Below, piece by piece: positions 43,425-53,700 of a stretch of DNA of 64,000 bases. The DNA lies in contig CAJNDS010002500.1 of assembly GCA_905221605.1 (NCBI GenBank), forward strand, positions 212,001 to 276,000, written 5' to 3'. The stretch is from Symbiodinium natans (lineage: Eukaryota > Sar > Dinophyceae > Suessiales > Symbiodiniaceae). Position 1 is the first letter of the stretch. Each line of letters opens with the position of its first letter. The notes beneath the pieces were generated by a model, which did no database searches, was not told the origin of the DNA, and was given only the letters and a program-made list of their open reading frames with translations. A program made the position numbers and the translations under genes.

Positions 43425-44102
43425 CTACAAGCAGACGGTCTGACGCACGTCCTTGCGACTGGCCTGGGGTGCCAGGCCCGGGCTTGGCTCCCGGGCTTCA
43501 CTGTCGCGGCTTTCACTGCCTCTTGGGCTTGGAGTGCATGCGGTGCTCCCGGTGCTCCTTGCCGGGCTGGCACACGAGCAGGTGTCGCAGGTGTCGCCCT
43601 GACACGCCTCAGGCACACATGCAGCCGGGCTCAGGGATGTCACCGCTCCAGTCTCCCGGATGAGGGCATAGGCGGCAGGCTCGGCCGCCGTGGCCTCCTT
43701 GGCACCGGCCATGACGCGTCCGGTGCCACCGAAGTCAGGCGCGCCCCACGTAACAATGGCACCATCAAAGCGAAGAGCCGCGAATGCCAGCTTGGAGGCT
43801 GCTAGCTGCCTGATGCCAACCAGCTCCTGCTGTACCGCCTGGCTGTCGCCGCCACAGTCGCGGTCGCCCCACGTCACCACGCTCCCATCGCCCAAAAGAG
43901 CTGCAAAGGCTCGATCCGATGCCACGACACACTCCACGCTCTCGAGACGCTCCGGCGTGGCGATGCCATCCTTGCTTATGGAGCCCCAAGTCACGACGGA
44001 GCTGTCATCGCGGAGGGCGGCAAATGCGGAGCGCGCGGCGACGACCGCCTTGACTTCGGTTAAGCTGCCCGCGACGTCCTCCGGAGAAAGTGCAGCAAGC
44101 AT
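43425..44102 (-). CDS. RCC1 gene copy 1, terminal exon
   Basis: The terminal exon of about 225 codons ends in TVCL and a TAG stop. It contains three full blades (AARSAFAALRDDSSVVTWGS, ASDRAFAALLGDGSVVTWGD, ASKLAFAALRFDGAIVTWGA), then a Cys-rich stretch GDTCDTCSCASPA and a Ser/Pro/Arg-rich tail. The upstream intron holds a perfect (GA)n tract. Compared with copy 2 the blades are almost identical while the tail differs by codon-repeat length and substitutions. Confidence 0.8.
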   Translation of the reverse strand: MLAALSPEDVAGSLTEVKAVVAARSAFAALRDDSSVVTWGSISKDGIATPERLESVECVVASDRAFAALLGDGSVVTWGDRDCGGDSQAVQQELVGIRQLAASKLAFAALRFDGAIVTWGAPDFGGTGRVMAGAKEATAAEPAAYALIRETGAVTSLSPAACVPEACQGDTCDTCSCASPARSTGSTACTPSPRGSESRDSEAREPSPGLAPQASRKDVRQTVCL

Positions 44103-44128
44103 CTCCAGACCCTACAGAATATGTATGT

Positions 44129-44166
<38 letters not shown>

Positions 44167-46460
44167 GGGGAGGGAGAGATCTAGCTCCGTCTCCCGGTCC
44201 TGGCAGTCTCCTCCAAACTCTGAAGATCCCCAGGAGACGACCGTCCCATCGCGGCGCAGGGCAGCAAAGGCCGCGGCTGAAGCAACCAGCTGCTGGACTC
44301 CCACAAGCTCGTGGCTGTTCCTTGGGCTTCATTGCTAGATACTGCGAGCTGAAAGACCCCAATGAAATCGGCTTCCGACGGCATGCCTTTCCACCCCCAA
44401 GCCCAGGCCAGGATAACACTGAATGCACGACGACAACATTCCCACCGCGATCCAGCCCAAAGAAATCCCAGTCAAAGCTTCTCGCAAACTCCACCAGCGT
44501 CGGCCTGGCCTGGGCTCACCATCGTGTTCGAGATTGAGCTAACACTTAGAGATGGTTTGGGCTTCGACGCAGAGGCCTCCACGTTTTTGCACCCCAATAT
44601 CTGCTGGAACTCTCCGAAGTCCTGAACCCGACGAGCCCGCTGTTGAGGACAAGGGGCCCCAGGCAACGATCCCGCCATCGGATCGCAGCGCCGCAAAGGC
44701 ATACTGCGAGGCGATCAGCTGCCTCACTTCCTGGCCGGATACTCGGGCAGGAGTAGGCCGGAGTACATGCTGGGGCTGGTCTGCACGACAGGCCCAGATT
44801 TCGGTCTGGGGTTAGGCTGTCAGGTTCCTTCTGCAGAACTCGAGGCTCGTCAGACGTGTGTCCAAACAACGCAGATTCAACTCGTTCGATTTCAAACGCC
44901 TTCAACTAAGGGCACAAACCGACACTGTATGAGATGGAGCTACATGAGTAGCAAAGGACGTTCCGACTCAAGTACTGGGTAGCTCTGCCATTCACCTAGG
45001 AAGTGAGCCGGGATATGCCATGACAGTTGCAGTGGCTACGACGCTTGTGCCGCAGCATCCTCTGCTCAGTCCTTCAGATCCGCCTGCACCCTGGAACTGT
45101 CTCCACCACGCTGGGCCTCGTCGGGATCTAAATACCGTTTGTTCGCGTGTCCCAGGCTGGCTCAGGTTACTCCCAGGACTTCCACACAATTCTGGAAGCG
45201 GCCTACACCCTTCGAAGTGCAAGCTGGAGCTTCGGAAAACAAAAGCTGCGGCAAACTGTGGCGAACTGCTGGCAGCTGGCATCCCCCCAGCTGACGACCG
45301 TCCCGTCCGTCCGCAGCGCGGCGAAGGCTGAGCCAGAAGCACAAAGCCTCGCAACCGCCACGTCAAGAAGGACCCTCATCCAATCTCTTAAAGGGCAAGT
45401 TGCTGCTTCACGTTGACGAGCTTCTCCGCCAGCTTTTTGCTGTCACCGCCCATCAGAGGAAGACCCCAGGTCACAACCTGGGCGGGTTTGAATGTGCCGT
45501 CATATGTAGTCGCACTACTATGCACTTCAATGCACAACTCTTGCACAGGGTGCAGCGCAAACGTCCTGTCTCCTAGCGTTTTCACTCCAGACGACGACAG
45601 CGACAACGACGGCGACCAGCAAACTACTGCTACCGCCATCACCAACCTATAGTCTGTCTATTTCTATGCCCCGCGTTACACGTTGAAGGAGCTTGCTTGT
45701 TCGTGGGGCTTCCAGTTGAGACTGGCAGCTCTTTTGAGGGGAGGTCGCTTATCCCGGAACCTCTATTCTGCGAAGGAGGATGGCTGTAAAGGAAGGACTC
45801 CCGGTTTCCCGCCTTGCCATCAGCACGCAGCGCAGCAAATGCGCCGTTGGATGCGGCGATGTCCACAACGTCCAGGAGTTTGTCATGGACTGCGGAGCTG
45901 TCGCCGCCCCATCCGGCCACGCCCCACGTCACCACTTGACCATTGTCCTGCTCTAATCATACACGCACAAAAAACACTCCAGCTCGACTTCCTCGTGCCA
46001 CTTTTGTGGGGCTGAGCTTCTGTTCTGGGCAGCAGCTTTGGAAGCAGCCGGGTCTCCTCACTTTTGGTGCTGCAAACAGAATGGCAAACAAAAACTTGGG
46101 ACCTCGGCTTGATAATGGCTTCTTTGGATCGTGCCCAAGAGCGGGCGACAAGCAAGCCATTAGGGCCAGGAATCATCGTAGCTGTCGCTATGCTGAGAGT
46201 GTTCTTATCTTTCAACATGATTGTACACGCATGCTTCTCTGCACACCAGTCCTCGATTGCTGCAACTGCATGGCTGGACACGACGATGTGCTTGATGTTT
46301 AAACTTCGCACCGAGTGGCTGTCACCACCTCGATGCCACAAGGCAAAGGACCAGCTCACACCCACCCCACTAAACCCCCTGAACAAACATAAGCAAACTG
46401 ATCTGCAAGCGCTGCCACCCCAGATGCCACGGCCCCAGGTCAGGATCCTCGTCTTCTAGA
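43425..46460 (-). CDS. RCC1-repeat (beta-propeller) protein gene, copy 1
   Basis: At least eight exons encode repeats of the pattern ..ASxxAFAALRxDGxVVTWGxxxxGGDS.., the RCC1/HERC-type beta-propeller blade as it is seen in dinoflagellates. Exons: 46404-46455 (ILTWGRGIWGGSACRS), 46225-46345 (HRGGDSHSVRSLNIKHIVVS), 45815-45945 (VVTWGVAGWGGDSSAV), 45400-45490 (VVTWGLPLMGGDSKKLAEKL), 45255-45365 (ASGSAFAALRTDGTVVSWGD), 44630-44745 (ASQYAFAALRSDGGIVAWGP), 44195-44320 (ASAAAFAALRRDGTVVSWGS) and the last exon 43425-44102. The protein is likely an interaction scaffold; no enzymatic domain is visible. The exon set may extend further upstream. Its paralogue lies 16 kb to the right, beyond the retroelement. 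Confidence 0.75.
44130..44163. repeat. (AG)n microsatellite in RCC1 copy 1
   Basis: It lies in the last intron; the equivalent intron of copy 2 (about 60160-60205) has an interrupted GA-rich tract, so the repeat predates the duplication. Confidence 0.9.
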
Positions 46461-47560
46461 CCCATCTTGAACGGCTCGAGTGACTGATACTCTTCTAGCA
46501 GATTCTAGGGCGGGCCCCGGTGCTAGATTCGGAGCACGCTGAGGAAGCGCTGAGGCTAATCCCTCGCACGCCTACTGAACGCTTATTGAACTGCCGGGCG
46601 TCGACCCATCACTCCTGACACACACGAAGACTGCAGACTCTCGGCTAGAAACCAGGTGTGCCTGGCGAGCCACCTAGTCAACGGTTTGAGGTCCCGGTTA
46701 GGAAGTTTCAAAAACAGAACTAGAGAAGTACGGTAAGTATGGCAGAGGCAGAGCATAGCTTTTCCAAGAAGGAAGGCGAGCCACGCCAGACACTGAATCG
46801 CGATGGCTCAGGCCTGCGTCACCAACGGCTTGATGACCTTCACAGGGAACGCCCACCAAAAAAAAAAAACAAACAAGCTAAAAAACACAAAAGGCGCTGC
46901 ACTCGGTGCTCAAGCATGAGCTCTACGCTTAGTCGCTGTGGCGCTTGCACAAGAACTCCTAGAAAGGTTTTACCAGCACGGGTGGGGCAACCAAAGGGTG
47001 AGGATTAAAACAACATTCAGATCAATCAGTTCGAAGACAGGAAACACTCAACAAAGTCCTTTCGTGAACATGGGTTTCATGTGCGTTTCTTGGCCCGCAT
47101 GACCAGTAAGCTAAGTTAGGCGATGTTTGCAGGAATTTGGAAAACTTGTGCAGTTTTGCGAGGACAACTTCCATTCCTTTGGAGTGACATGTCCGTTTCC
47201 GGACCCCAGTATTAAGGCCAGCTGAAGCCCAAATTCCCACATGCAGGCTCGGCCAGAGAAACATCTGTCGCTGGCAACCTCAACTAGCATCTAGAGTGTG
47301 GATGCTTCCGTTTCCTCCTGATGTTAACAGAAATGCTGATTCATTTCAAAGCCAAAAGGGGGTGACTAGCCGCCTCTTCCGCTTCCTCCCCAATGCTCCC
47401 TCACAGCTCGCAACGAGGCATTTCGGCAAGAGGAGGGTGGCGTGCCCACCCCAAATACGCAAATTCCGTGACAAAGACAGAACGATGCGAGGCAAACATG
47501 TTCTCGTTCCCAAACTAGCCGTCACTCGCGCGAAGGCAAACTCAAGGTTCAAAGCGAATG
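46461..47560. other. region between RCC1 copy 1 and the retroelement
   Basis: This is the upstream flank of RCC1 copy 1. An A-rich run near 46857-46870 and short open frames are present, but nothing recurs elsewhere and no domain is recognised. It ends in the telomere-like array that received the retroelement. Confidence 0.45.
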
Positions 47561-47599
47561 CCTAAACCCTAAACCCTAAACCCTAAACCCTAAACCCTA
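47561..47599. repeat. telomere-like repeat split by the retroelement, left part
   Basis: About 5.5 units of CCCTAAA end exactly at the 5' LTR. The array resumes after the 3' LTR. Confidence 0.9.
47595..47599. repeat. target-site duplication, left (CCCTA)
   Basis: CCCTA occurs directly before the 5' LTR and again directly after the 3' LTR (57510-57514). Because the target is a heptamer array the match has less weight than usual, but the phase is exactly that expected of a 5-bp duplication. Confidence 0.7.
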
Positions 47600-47820
47600 T
47601 GCGGAGCTGCAACTGGTATTGCAGAAAAGAGTTGGTGATGGGAGTTGAAGGGGTCAATGAACCCGGATATTTTTGGCTCAAGAAACGTGGGCAATGCGCC
47701 CTACGGAAAAGGTGTGTTTGGTTGTGCTTTGGGTTTTGTCTTCGGTTGTTCCAGGGGAATCAAGGGCTTCTGTTGGGGCTGACTGTTTTGTTCCCTGTCC
47801 TCCTTCGGTTGCCCCCCGTA
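47600..47820 (+). repeat. 5' LTR
   Basis: The LTR starts TGCGGAG and ends CCCGTA, so its termini are TG...TA rather than TG...CA; TGCGG and CCGTA form a short imperfect inverted repeat. It contains a spliced-leader-like segment 63 bases in. It is followed at once by the primer-binding site. Confidence 0.93.
47663..47682 (+). other. spliced-leader-like segment in 5' LTR
   Basis: CCGGATATTTTTGGCTCAAG ends in the same twelve bases, TTTTGGCTCAAG, as the conserved dinoflagellate 22-nt spliced leader and shares its initial CCG; only the middle differs. The same sequence is at 57352-57371 in the 3' LTR. It is probably a relict of trans-splicing copied into the LTR by reverse transcription. Confidence 0.6.
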
Positions 47821-47834
47821 GGTTATGAGCCCAA
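47821..47834 (+). promoter_or_regulatory. primer-binding site matching a tRNA-Met anticodon arm
   Basis: GGTTATGAGCCCAA starts at the base after the 5' LTR. Its complement, TTGGGCTCATAACC, reads as an anticodon stem and loop with CAU (Met) in a CUCAUAA loop. This matches the known strategy of Drosophila copia, which primes with the 5' half of initiator tRNA-Met cut in the anticodon arm, rather than with a tRNA 3' end. Confidence 0.7.
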
Positions 47835-47882
47835 ATTAGGCTTCCTGCGGAATTGGTAAAGATTTTTCGTTTGTTTAACGCC

Positions 47883-48797
47883 ATGGACATGATGCGGCGT
47901 CGCTCTGAGCCTGGACTGTCGCCAACGGCCAATGAAGCCGAAGGAAATCGTGGTGATGGGGGTGAAGATCGACAACAAATGGTACAAGCACTGACAGATG
48001 GTAGGGAGGTTGCAATGATACAACCAACGCCTCAGGTGGAAAACGAAGTGGTTCCGGTTCAAGCAGCAAATCCTTTCTGGAGCGAGCGGGCTCAAGAAGA
48101 AATGAGACTTAGGCAGTCAAGGCCGGCAAGTCTTCCCGCGAGCGGAGGGGATAGGAGTGGTGAAGGTACGAGAAGACCGCCTTCGCTGCAAGATCTTTTG
48201 GGTCAGGAACCTGCACCTGTTGAGAGACCATCGTCAGGCTTAATGGGACAAATGGAACGAGGTACTATTGGTGGAGTGCAAGCCGACGAAGAACTCATTC
48301 CTGATGTTAGTGGTGAAGAGCAATCTGAAGATATGGCGGTGGTGAAGCGTGCGCTGAAAGAGTTGCTTGTGCAGACAAAGGAGCTGGGGAACAGGTTGCA
48401 TCGGGTGGAGGAAAAAAGCTATACCTCTGCTGCATCTGGGTCAGCTTCAAGGGCACGGAGCTCTGGAGTGGTGGACGCAAACACGGCATATCCTCTAGGA
48501 ATGACTCCAGAGAAGCAGTACCTGCCAGGACAAGTTTTCTACACGGATGGTATGGGTGGTTTTTGGACTGTGTTGCCTGATGGGACATGGCTGCCTATTG
48601 AGGGCTACGACCTGCCAAAGGGTTGTGATCTTCAATCCTTGCCTGGGTCCAGGAAGGGGGATGTTCAAGTGGAGGATGAAAAAGAAGTGCCAATGATGCA
48701 TGTAGCTGAAGGGAAGAAACCCTCCAGATTGCCTCCATTGAATTACCCCACGGGAGGTCCTGCAGTGGTGGATATGCAAGTGGACCACCTGGTTTAA
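47883..48797 (+). CDS. retroelement ORF1 (N-terminal gag-like region)
   Basis: The protein is about 304 residues from the ATG at 47883 (MDMMRRRSEPGLSPTANEAE) to a TAA. It is hydrophilic, with Gln/Glu-rich stretches, a helix around ALKELLVQTKELGNRLHRVE and a compact segment YLPGQVFYTDGMGGFWTVLP. No catalytic domain is seen. It ends 2 nt out of phase with the next ORF, whose frame is open upstream of and across this stop, so ORF1 and ORF2 may be one gag gene separated by a single-base indel or joined by frameshifting. Confidence 0.7.
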   Translation: MDMMRRRSEPGLSPTANEAEGNRGDGGEDRQQMVQALTDGREVAMIQPTPQVENEVVPVQAANPFWSERAQEEMRLRQSRPASLPASGGDRSGEGTRRPPSLQDLLGQEPAPVERPSSGLMGQMERGTIGGVQADEELIPDVSGEEQSEDMAVVKRALKELLVQTKELGNRLHRVEEKSYTSAASGSASRARSSGVVDANTAYPLGMTPEKQYLPGQVFYTDGMGGFWTVLPDGTWLPIEGYDLPKGCDLQSLPGSRKGDVQVEDEKEVPMMHVAEGKKPSRLPPLNYPTGGPAVVDMQVDHLV

Positions 48798-48817
48798 CAC
48801 ATGTTCCGATTACTTCC

Positions 48818-50722
48818 GTGCCATCAGGTGTTGATGGTTCTGCCGCACCTGTGGGGAACCAGCCCGGTTTTGTTTCAGCTCGGGAAACTGCAACGCAAGA
48901 GAACTCAGCAGGATCGGGTGGATATACAATGGTGGATGATGTTCCGTATCGGTGGAAAATGGTCGCTGGGAAGTTGGAATTAGAAAAGGTTCCGCTCACA
49001 GCTGTTGCGCCCGGTATAGGACATGGACTACCTCAAGGGCCTGGTGGTAGGGTCAGTTTACCTCCTGGAGCAGTGGTGCCACGTGGTATGCCAATCACTG
49101 GTGATAGTTCTGGAACCGAACGTCCGGAGGCTCTCGGGAAGCATGTGATGAGCCTTCCAACTTTGGCAGACTACACACCAAGCAATCCGACGGCACTGGG
49201 TGATTGGATCGCAATGATCGAACCAATGTTGTCTTCGCTGACAGATACAGGAAGAGTGTGGTGGCAATGCGTCTACTCAAAGGCATATCAAGCGTATGCC
49301 AAATGGTTGAGTGTTTCTCCGCTGGAAAGGTTGGGCATCAAGGCTGAGCTGGAAGGGCTCAAAGTGGTTCAAACTGTGCATGTTTTGTTGGAGCAGAGAG
49401 CGGTGTCTTTGCTGCTACAGGCGATCCCGGAGAGATTGAAGACCGAGATCGTTTCCACTCGAATGTTGGGGTCAGTGATGATATTTTACAAATTGCTGAC
49501 GGTCTACCAACCAGGTGGAGCAAATGAGCGCAGCACAATGTTGAACTTCTTGGTGCAACCATCTCCAGCAACCTCGATCTCAGAGGCCATAAAGGGAGTG
49601 CGTCAATGGGCGCAATGGCGTTCCCGATTGAGGGAGTTGAGAGCGGCTGAGCCGGACGCTACCTTGCTTATCAAGGGATTGGATGGTTTGTCATCCGCGT
49701 TGCTGGCGAAACACCCTACGGTTCATTTCAGAGTGGCATCCTTTCGGGAGAAATTGGGGGTGGACTACTCGCCGACCTCTGAAACTGCGACAAAACTAGC
49801 TGAAATGTTACAGGCAGAGTTTGAACTGCTATTGCATAGTGCTGGTGAACAAGAGGTGAAGCAGGACTCGGACGCCAAGAAAAGGGCCAGGTTAAACAAG
49901 GCCCAAAAGGGAACTGGTGACGAGACAGAGGAGGGTGACAAAGGCAAAGGGAAAGGAAAAAGGTACAGCGGAGATGGTGAACGTCCTTTCTGTTGGATAT
50001 ATGGGAAGACCGATGCGGGGTGCAAGTTCGGATCCCGCTGCAAATTTCGCCATGACAAAGACTCCCTTGAACGAGGAAGATGTTTTGAGTGTGGGGCCGT
50101 TGGCCATCTGCAGCCGCAATGTCCATATAAGGATGGTGCAAGTTCCAATGTGGACTCAAATCCTGAGAGGAGTAGATCTAAAGGGAATTCTCCCAAAGGG
50201 GGAAAGGGCGGCAAAGGTGCGAAATGGGGAAATGCCAAAAAGGCAGAGGTAGCTGAAGGGGGAGATGAGACGGCTAATGCGGGATTGGATAAAGGTTCTG
50301 CAAGTCCCTCATCGCCATCAACGGCCAATCAGGTCCTTGTTGAAGCGTTAGAGGTGCTGAAATCTATGAAGCTGTCATCAGAACAGTCGGCATCAAACGG
50401 GGATCCCAGTATTCGAATGTTATGTGGCTCTGGGCTGCTTCAGCAGGAAGGGAGAGTGGCGTTGGTGGACACAGCTGCTACGCATCTTGCGCGGACGCTT
50501 TTTCCATGGGAATGTTTACCAGACACTACTGTTATGGTGCAAAGCGCGCTTGGTGGTGTGACAATGAGGATTACAGAGAAAGGGACGTTGATTAGGGAAG
50601 ACAATGGGCCCCTGATTATCCCTCTCTGGTTGATTTTGGAGTTTGGGGCGAACCTCACTGTGATCAATGGGATGTGTCACGTGGGTGGCAAAATCTTCGC
50701 TGGACCAGCTCTTGTGGTTTGA
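48818..50722 (+). CDS. gag: retroelement ORF2: gag with CCCH and CCHC zinc fingers and a first protease-like motif
   Basis: No ATG opens this frame; the annotated left edge is a GTG, and the frame is open further left, so it is probably read by frameshift from ORF1. Residues about 100-350 are the capsid-like helical region (ADYTPSNPTALGDWIAMIEP onward). At about 391-413 lies a CCCH finger (C-x9-C-x5-C-x3-H) and at about 422 a CCHC knuckle CFECGAVGHLQPQC, both typical of RNA binding in gag. Near the end, ALVDTAATH resembles the active-site loop of an aspartic protease and is followed by a hydrophobic IIPLWLILEFGANLTVI. The ORF overlaps ORF3 by 56 nt. Confidence 0.82.
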   Translation: MPSGVDGSAAPVGNQPGFVSARETATQENSAGSGGYTMVDDVPYRWKMVAGKLELEKVPLTAVAPGIGHGLPQGPGGRVSLPPGAVVPRGMPITGDSSGTERPEALGKHVMSLPTLADYTPSNPTALGDWIAMIEPMLSSLTDTGRVWWQCVYSKAYQAYAKWLSVSPLERLGIKAELEGLKVVQTVHVLLEQRAVSLLLQAIPERLKTEIVSTRMLGSVMIFYKLLTVYQPGGANERSTMLNFLVQPSPATSISEAIKGVRQWAQWRSRLRELRAAEPDATLLIKGLDGLSSALLAKHPTVHFRVASFREKLGVDYSPTSETATKLAEMLQAEFELLLHSAGEQEVKQDSDAKKRARLNKAQKGTGDETEEGDKGKGKGKRYSGDGERPFCWIYGKTDAGCKFGSRCKFRHDKDSLERGRCFECGAVGHLQPQCPYKDGASSNVDSNPERSRSKGNSPKGGKGGKGAKWGNAKKAEVAEGGDETANAGLDKGSASPSSPSTANQVLVEALEVLKSMKLSSEQSASNGDPSIRMLCGSGLLQQEGRVALVDTAATHLARTLFPWECLPDTTVMVQSALGGVTMRITEKGTLIREDNGPLIIPLWLILEFGANLTVINGMCHVGGKIFAGPALVV

Positions 50723-53700
50723 ACATGGCTGTTTGGTTATGGATTACAAAACAGCTGAAAAAATGGTTTTGCATGCTGAAAGGCAGCGTGTATCTTGGTC
50801 CCATTCTCAATGGAGGAATGGAAGGGCGGACTGTGGAGTCGGTTCGTCGGATGCCACGTTGTTGCCGAAGCAGGGAGAAGGCCGAGGAGTATGCGTTCTA
50901 CATGTGGCCAGGGTTTCTGACACCAATGAGTGTTCGGGAATGGGCATGTTGGACTCGGGAGCATCACATCCTCTCAGATCACTTCGTCCTGGAGAACAGC
51001 TTCCGCAGCAAAAGGTGTTGGTGTCTTTAGCTGTTGGATCTCGGGAGATGTGTATTACCCCAGGTGGGACCCTGGTAACTCCTGAAATGGTAGATCCACT
51101 AGTGCCAATTGGCAAAGCGAGCGCCTTGGTTGGTCTCAGAGTTCAGTGGCGTGGTGGCAAGTGCACAGCCTCACATCCTGTTCTGGGGGAACTTCGCGTT
51201 CGTGATCTGAATGGGTGCCCTTGTTTAGAAAAGGAGGTGGCGCTTCAGATCATTGATGAAATGGATTGGTGCTCCCCAAAGCAAGCTTTGAAGGTGGCAC
51301 GTATGGTTCAAGGGTGTCCGAATACGGACAACGAGGTGGCTGTAAAAACGTCGTTGCAAAGCGCAGCGCGGACAGCGTCAGCGAATGAGGAGGAGTTCGT
51401 CCAGGCATGCTGGCGATTTCTTCGGTGGTATTATGGGGATATACCAGAAAATATGCTGATGGAGCTGTTGCCACGTGGAGATATTGCGGCGTTGCCTTTC
51501 AACCGTCATAAAAGGAGACGGCTGGCACGAGCAAAAAGGGTGGTGGTACACCTATTTTCGGGGAAACAAAAATGGCATTTTCCCAGTCGGGATGTGGAGG
51601 TACTGGAGCTGGATTTGACAAAAGGCGGTGACCTACATAATTCGAGCGTCTGGAAGTATCTTCTGCATCTGGCGGCTGAAGGAAAGGTGGTTGCTGTGGT
51701 TGGAGGACCTCCATGCAGGACAGTGTCAAGGTTGAGAGGTGAAGACGGTGGTCCACCTGTATTACGCCGGCGCTGTGGGCCTGAACGGTTGGGATTAAAG
51801 AGTCTTCCTTGGCCACATCAAGAATTAGCTCAAAAGGATGGTGTTTTACTTCTGAAGATGCTTTTCCTATATGACGTGGCGGTGCATTCAAGGTGTGGAA
51901 CTGCTGAAGTCATCAATGGAAGTTCTGTCTTCTTTGGCATGGAAAGCCCTGGGGACCCTGAACTCATAGGGAAGGATTTCTCTCAGAACGGCAAAACGGT
52001 CTTGAGTGCTGAGGATCTGGTGGATGGTTCTCAGGAAGGGCTCTCAAGTCCTACCTTCTGGAGTTGGCCAGAGGTGAAAAGCTTTTGTGAGCGTTATGGA
52101 ATGTACGCTGCACACTTTGATCAAGGAGCATTGGGACATGCTCTGGTGAAACCTACGACTTTCCTGGTGTCTGATATGGAACTATGGGAATCGTTGGAAC
52201 AGGTTCGCGTGGTTGTTCCGTGGTCGGCAACATTCGCTTCTACCCTGGAAGAGCGTATTGGACAATCCTCTATATGGGCGCGATGGGCGTTTGGATTGGT
52301 TAAAAGAATACGTCACAGGTTGGCACAATGGTTGCATGAGAGCGATGCTGAACGGGAAGCTATGGTGTTAAAAAAAGAAGAACGAGAAGGGACGTTACGG
52401 AGGTTGACGACTGAGGAGCGAGCTTTCCGTGACCATTGCCTAAGGGGGCATATTCCTTTCAGACGTGATTGTCAAATCTGTGTGTCTGCCGCTGGAAAAG
52501 AGCGTCGCCATTTGAGGCGAAAGCATGGGGATGCTTACACTTTATCATTGGACTTAGCGGGTCCATACAAGTGTTCGAAGGATGCTCACCAGCAGAAGCC
52601 ACGACACGCTGTTATTGGTGTGTATCAATTTCCAATGTTGGATCCCAATGTGGGTCGCCCTCCAGAAAAGGAGGAAGATGCGGATGAGGTGGAAGATCAC
52701 GTGGCAGATGAAGGTGCTGGTGTTGGAGAATGGTTAGGCGATGCAGTCGCGAACTTCGAGGAGGAAGGCTCTGCACCGGTGGAACCTGCGCCAGTTCTGG
52801 AGGCGGAGGTGTTGAAAATTCAAGCTTCTGAGAAATCCTGGAAGGAACTGAAGGACCACTTGACCCAACCTGTCCGTATGATCAACTTCGTTATGGTGGA
52901 GCCGATTGTGGATAAACAGCAAACAACTGTTTTGTCGGCAGTTCAAAGGATGATGGTGCGCTTGCAGAGACATGGGTATCCGGTGTTGAGAATCCACTCA
53001 GATCGAGCGGGGGAGTTTGTCAATGCACGCTTCCGGTCCTTTTGTGAAACTCGTCTGATATATAGGACCACTGGTGATCCTGGAGTCCCGCAAACAAATG
53101 GGCGCGCTGAAGCATGTGTGGGTTTATTCAAACGTGGTGTCAGGTCGCTCTTAAAGGAGGCGCGACTCGGGCCGGCGTACTGGGCACTGGCTGCTCGCCA
53201 TTGGTCAATGTTACGGTGGCAGAAAGCTGAAAGGGAGTTGGGGTTAAATCCTAAAGCATTGCTTCCTTTTGGTGCTCAGATTCAAGTCAAACGTCGTCCG
53301 TGGGAGTTGCTGGGTCCGGATGGAACAAAGAAAGGTCGGCAATGGGTCGATCGTACGCAGCCTGCGCTTCTTTTGGGTCCATGCGATGACCTACCTGGTG
53401 GTTATTGGGTGGAAGCTCAAGGGACTGCAAAAGATCCGGATGAACTGGTGTTATTTCCCTGCACTACGATTTTTTCCAATATAAAGGAACCGCCTGAATT
53501 GGAGCTGGAAGGGGTGGTAGAAGAACAGGAGCCTTCTCCTCCAGAGCATCGTCTCAAGGGGAAAAAACCGGCGCTTCGGTTTGCTGATGAGGAAGGACCT
53601 CCTTTACCTCCGCCTCGCGATCCTCCAGTTCGCCATCGGTTGATGGAGAAAAGCCCGGCCTCTTCACTGCGTGGTCATGTGGGCTCCTTGCGCTTGCTTC

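Noticed and set aside
47600..47859. Open frame through the LTR as a gene.
   Set aside because: It is LTR sequence present identically at both ends of the element.
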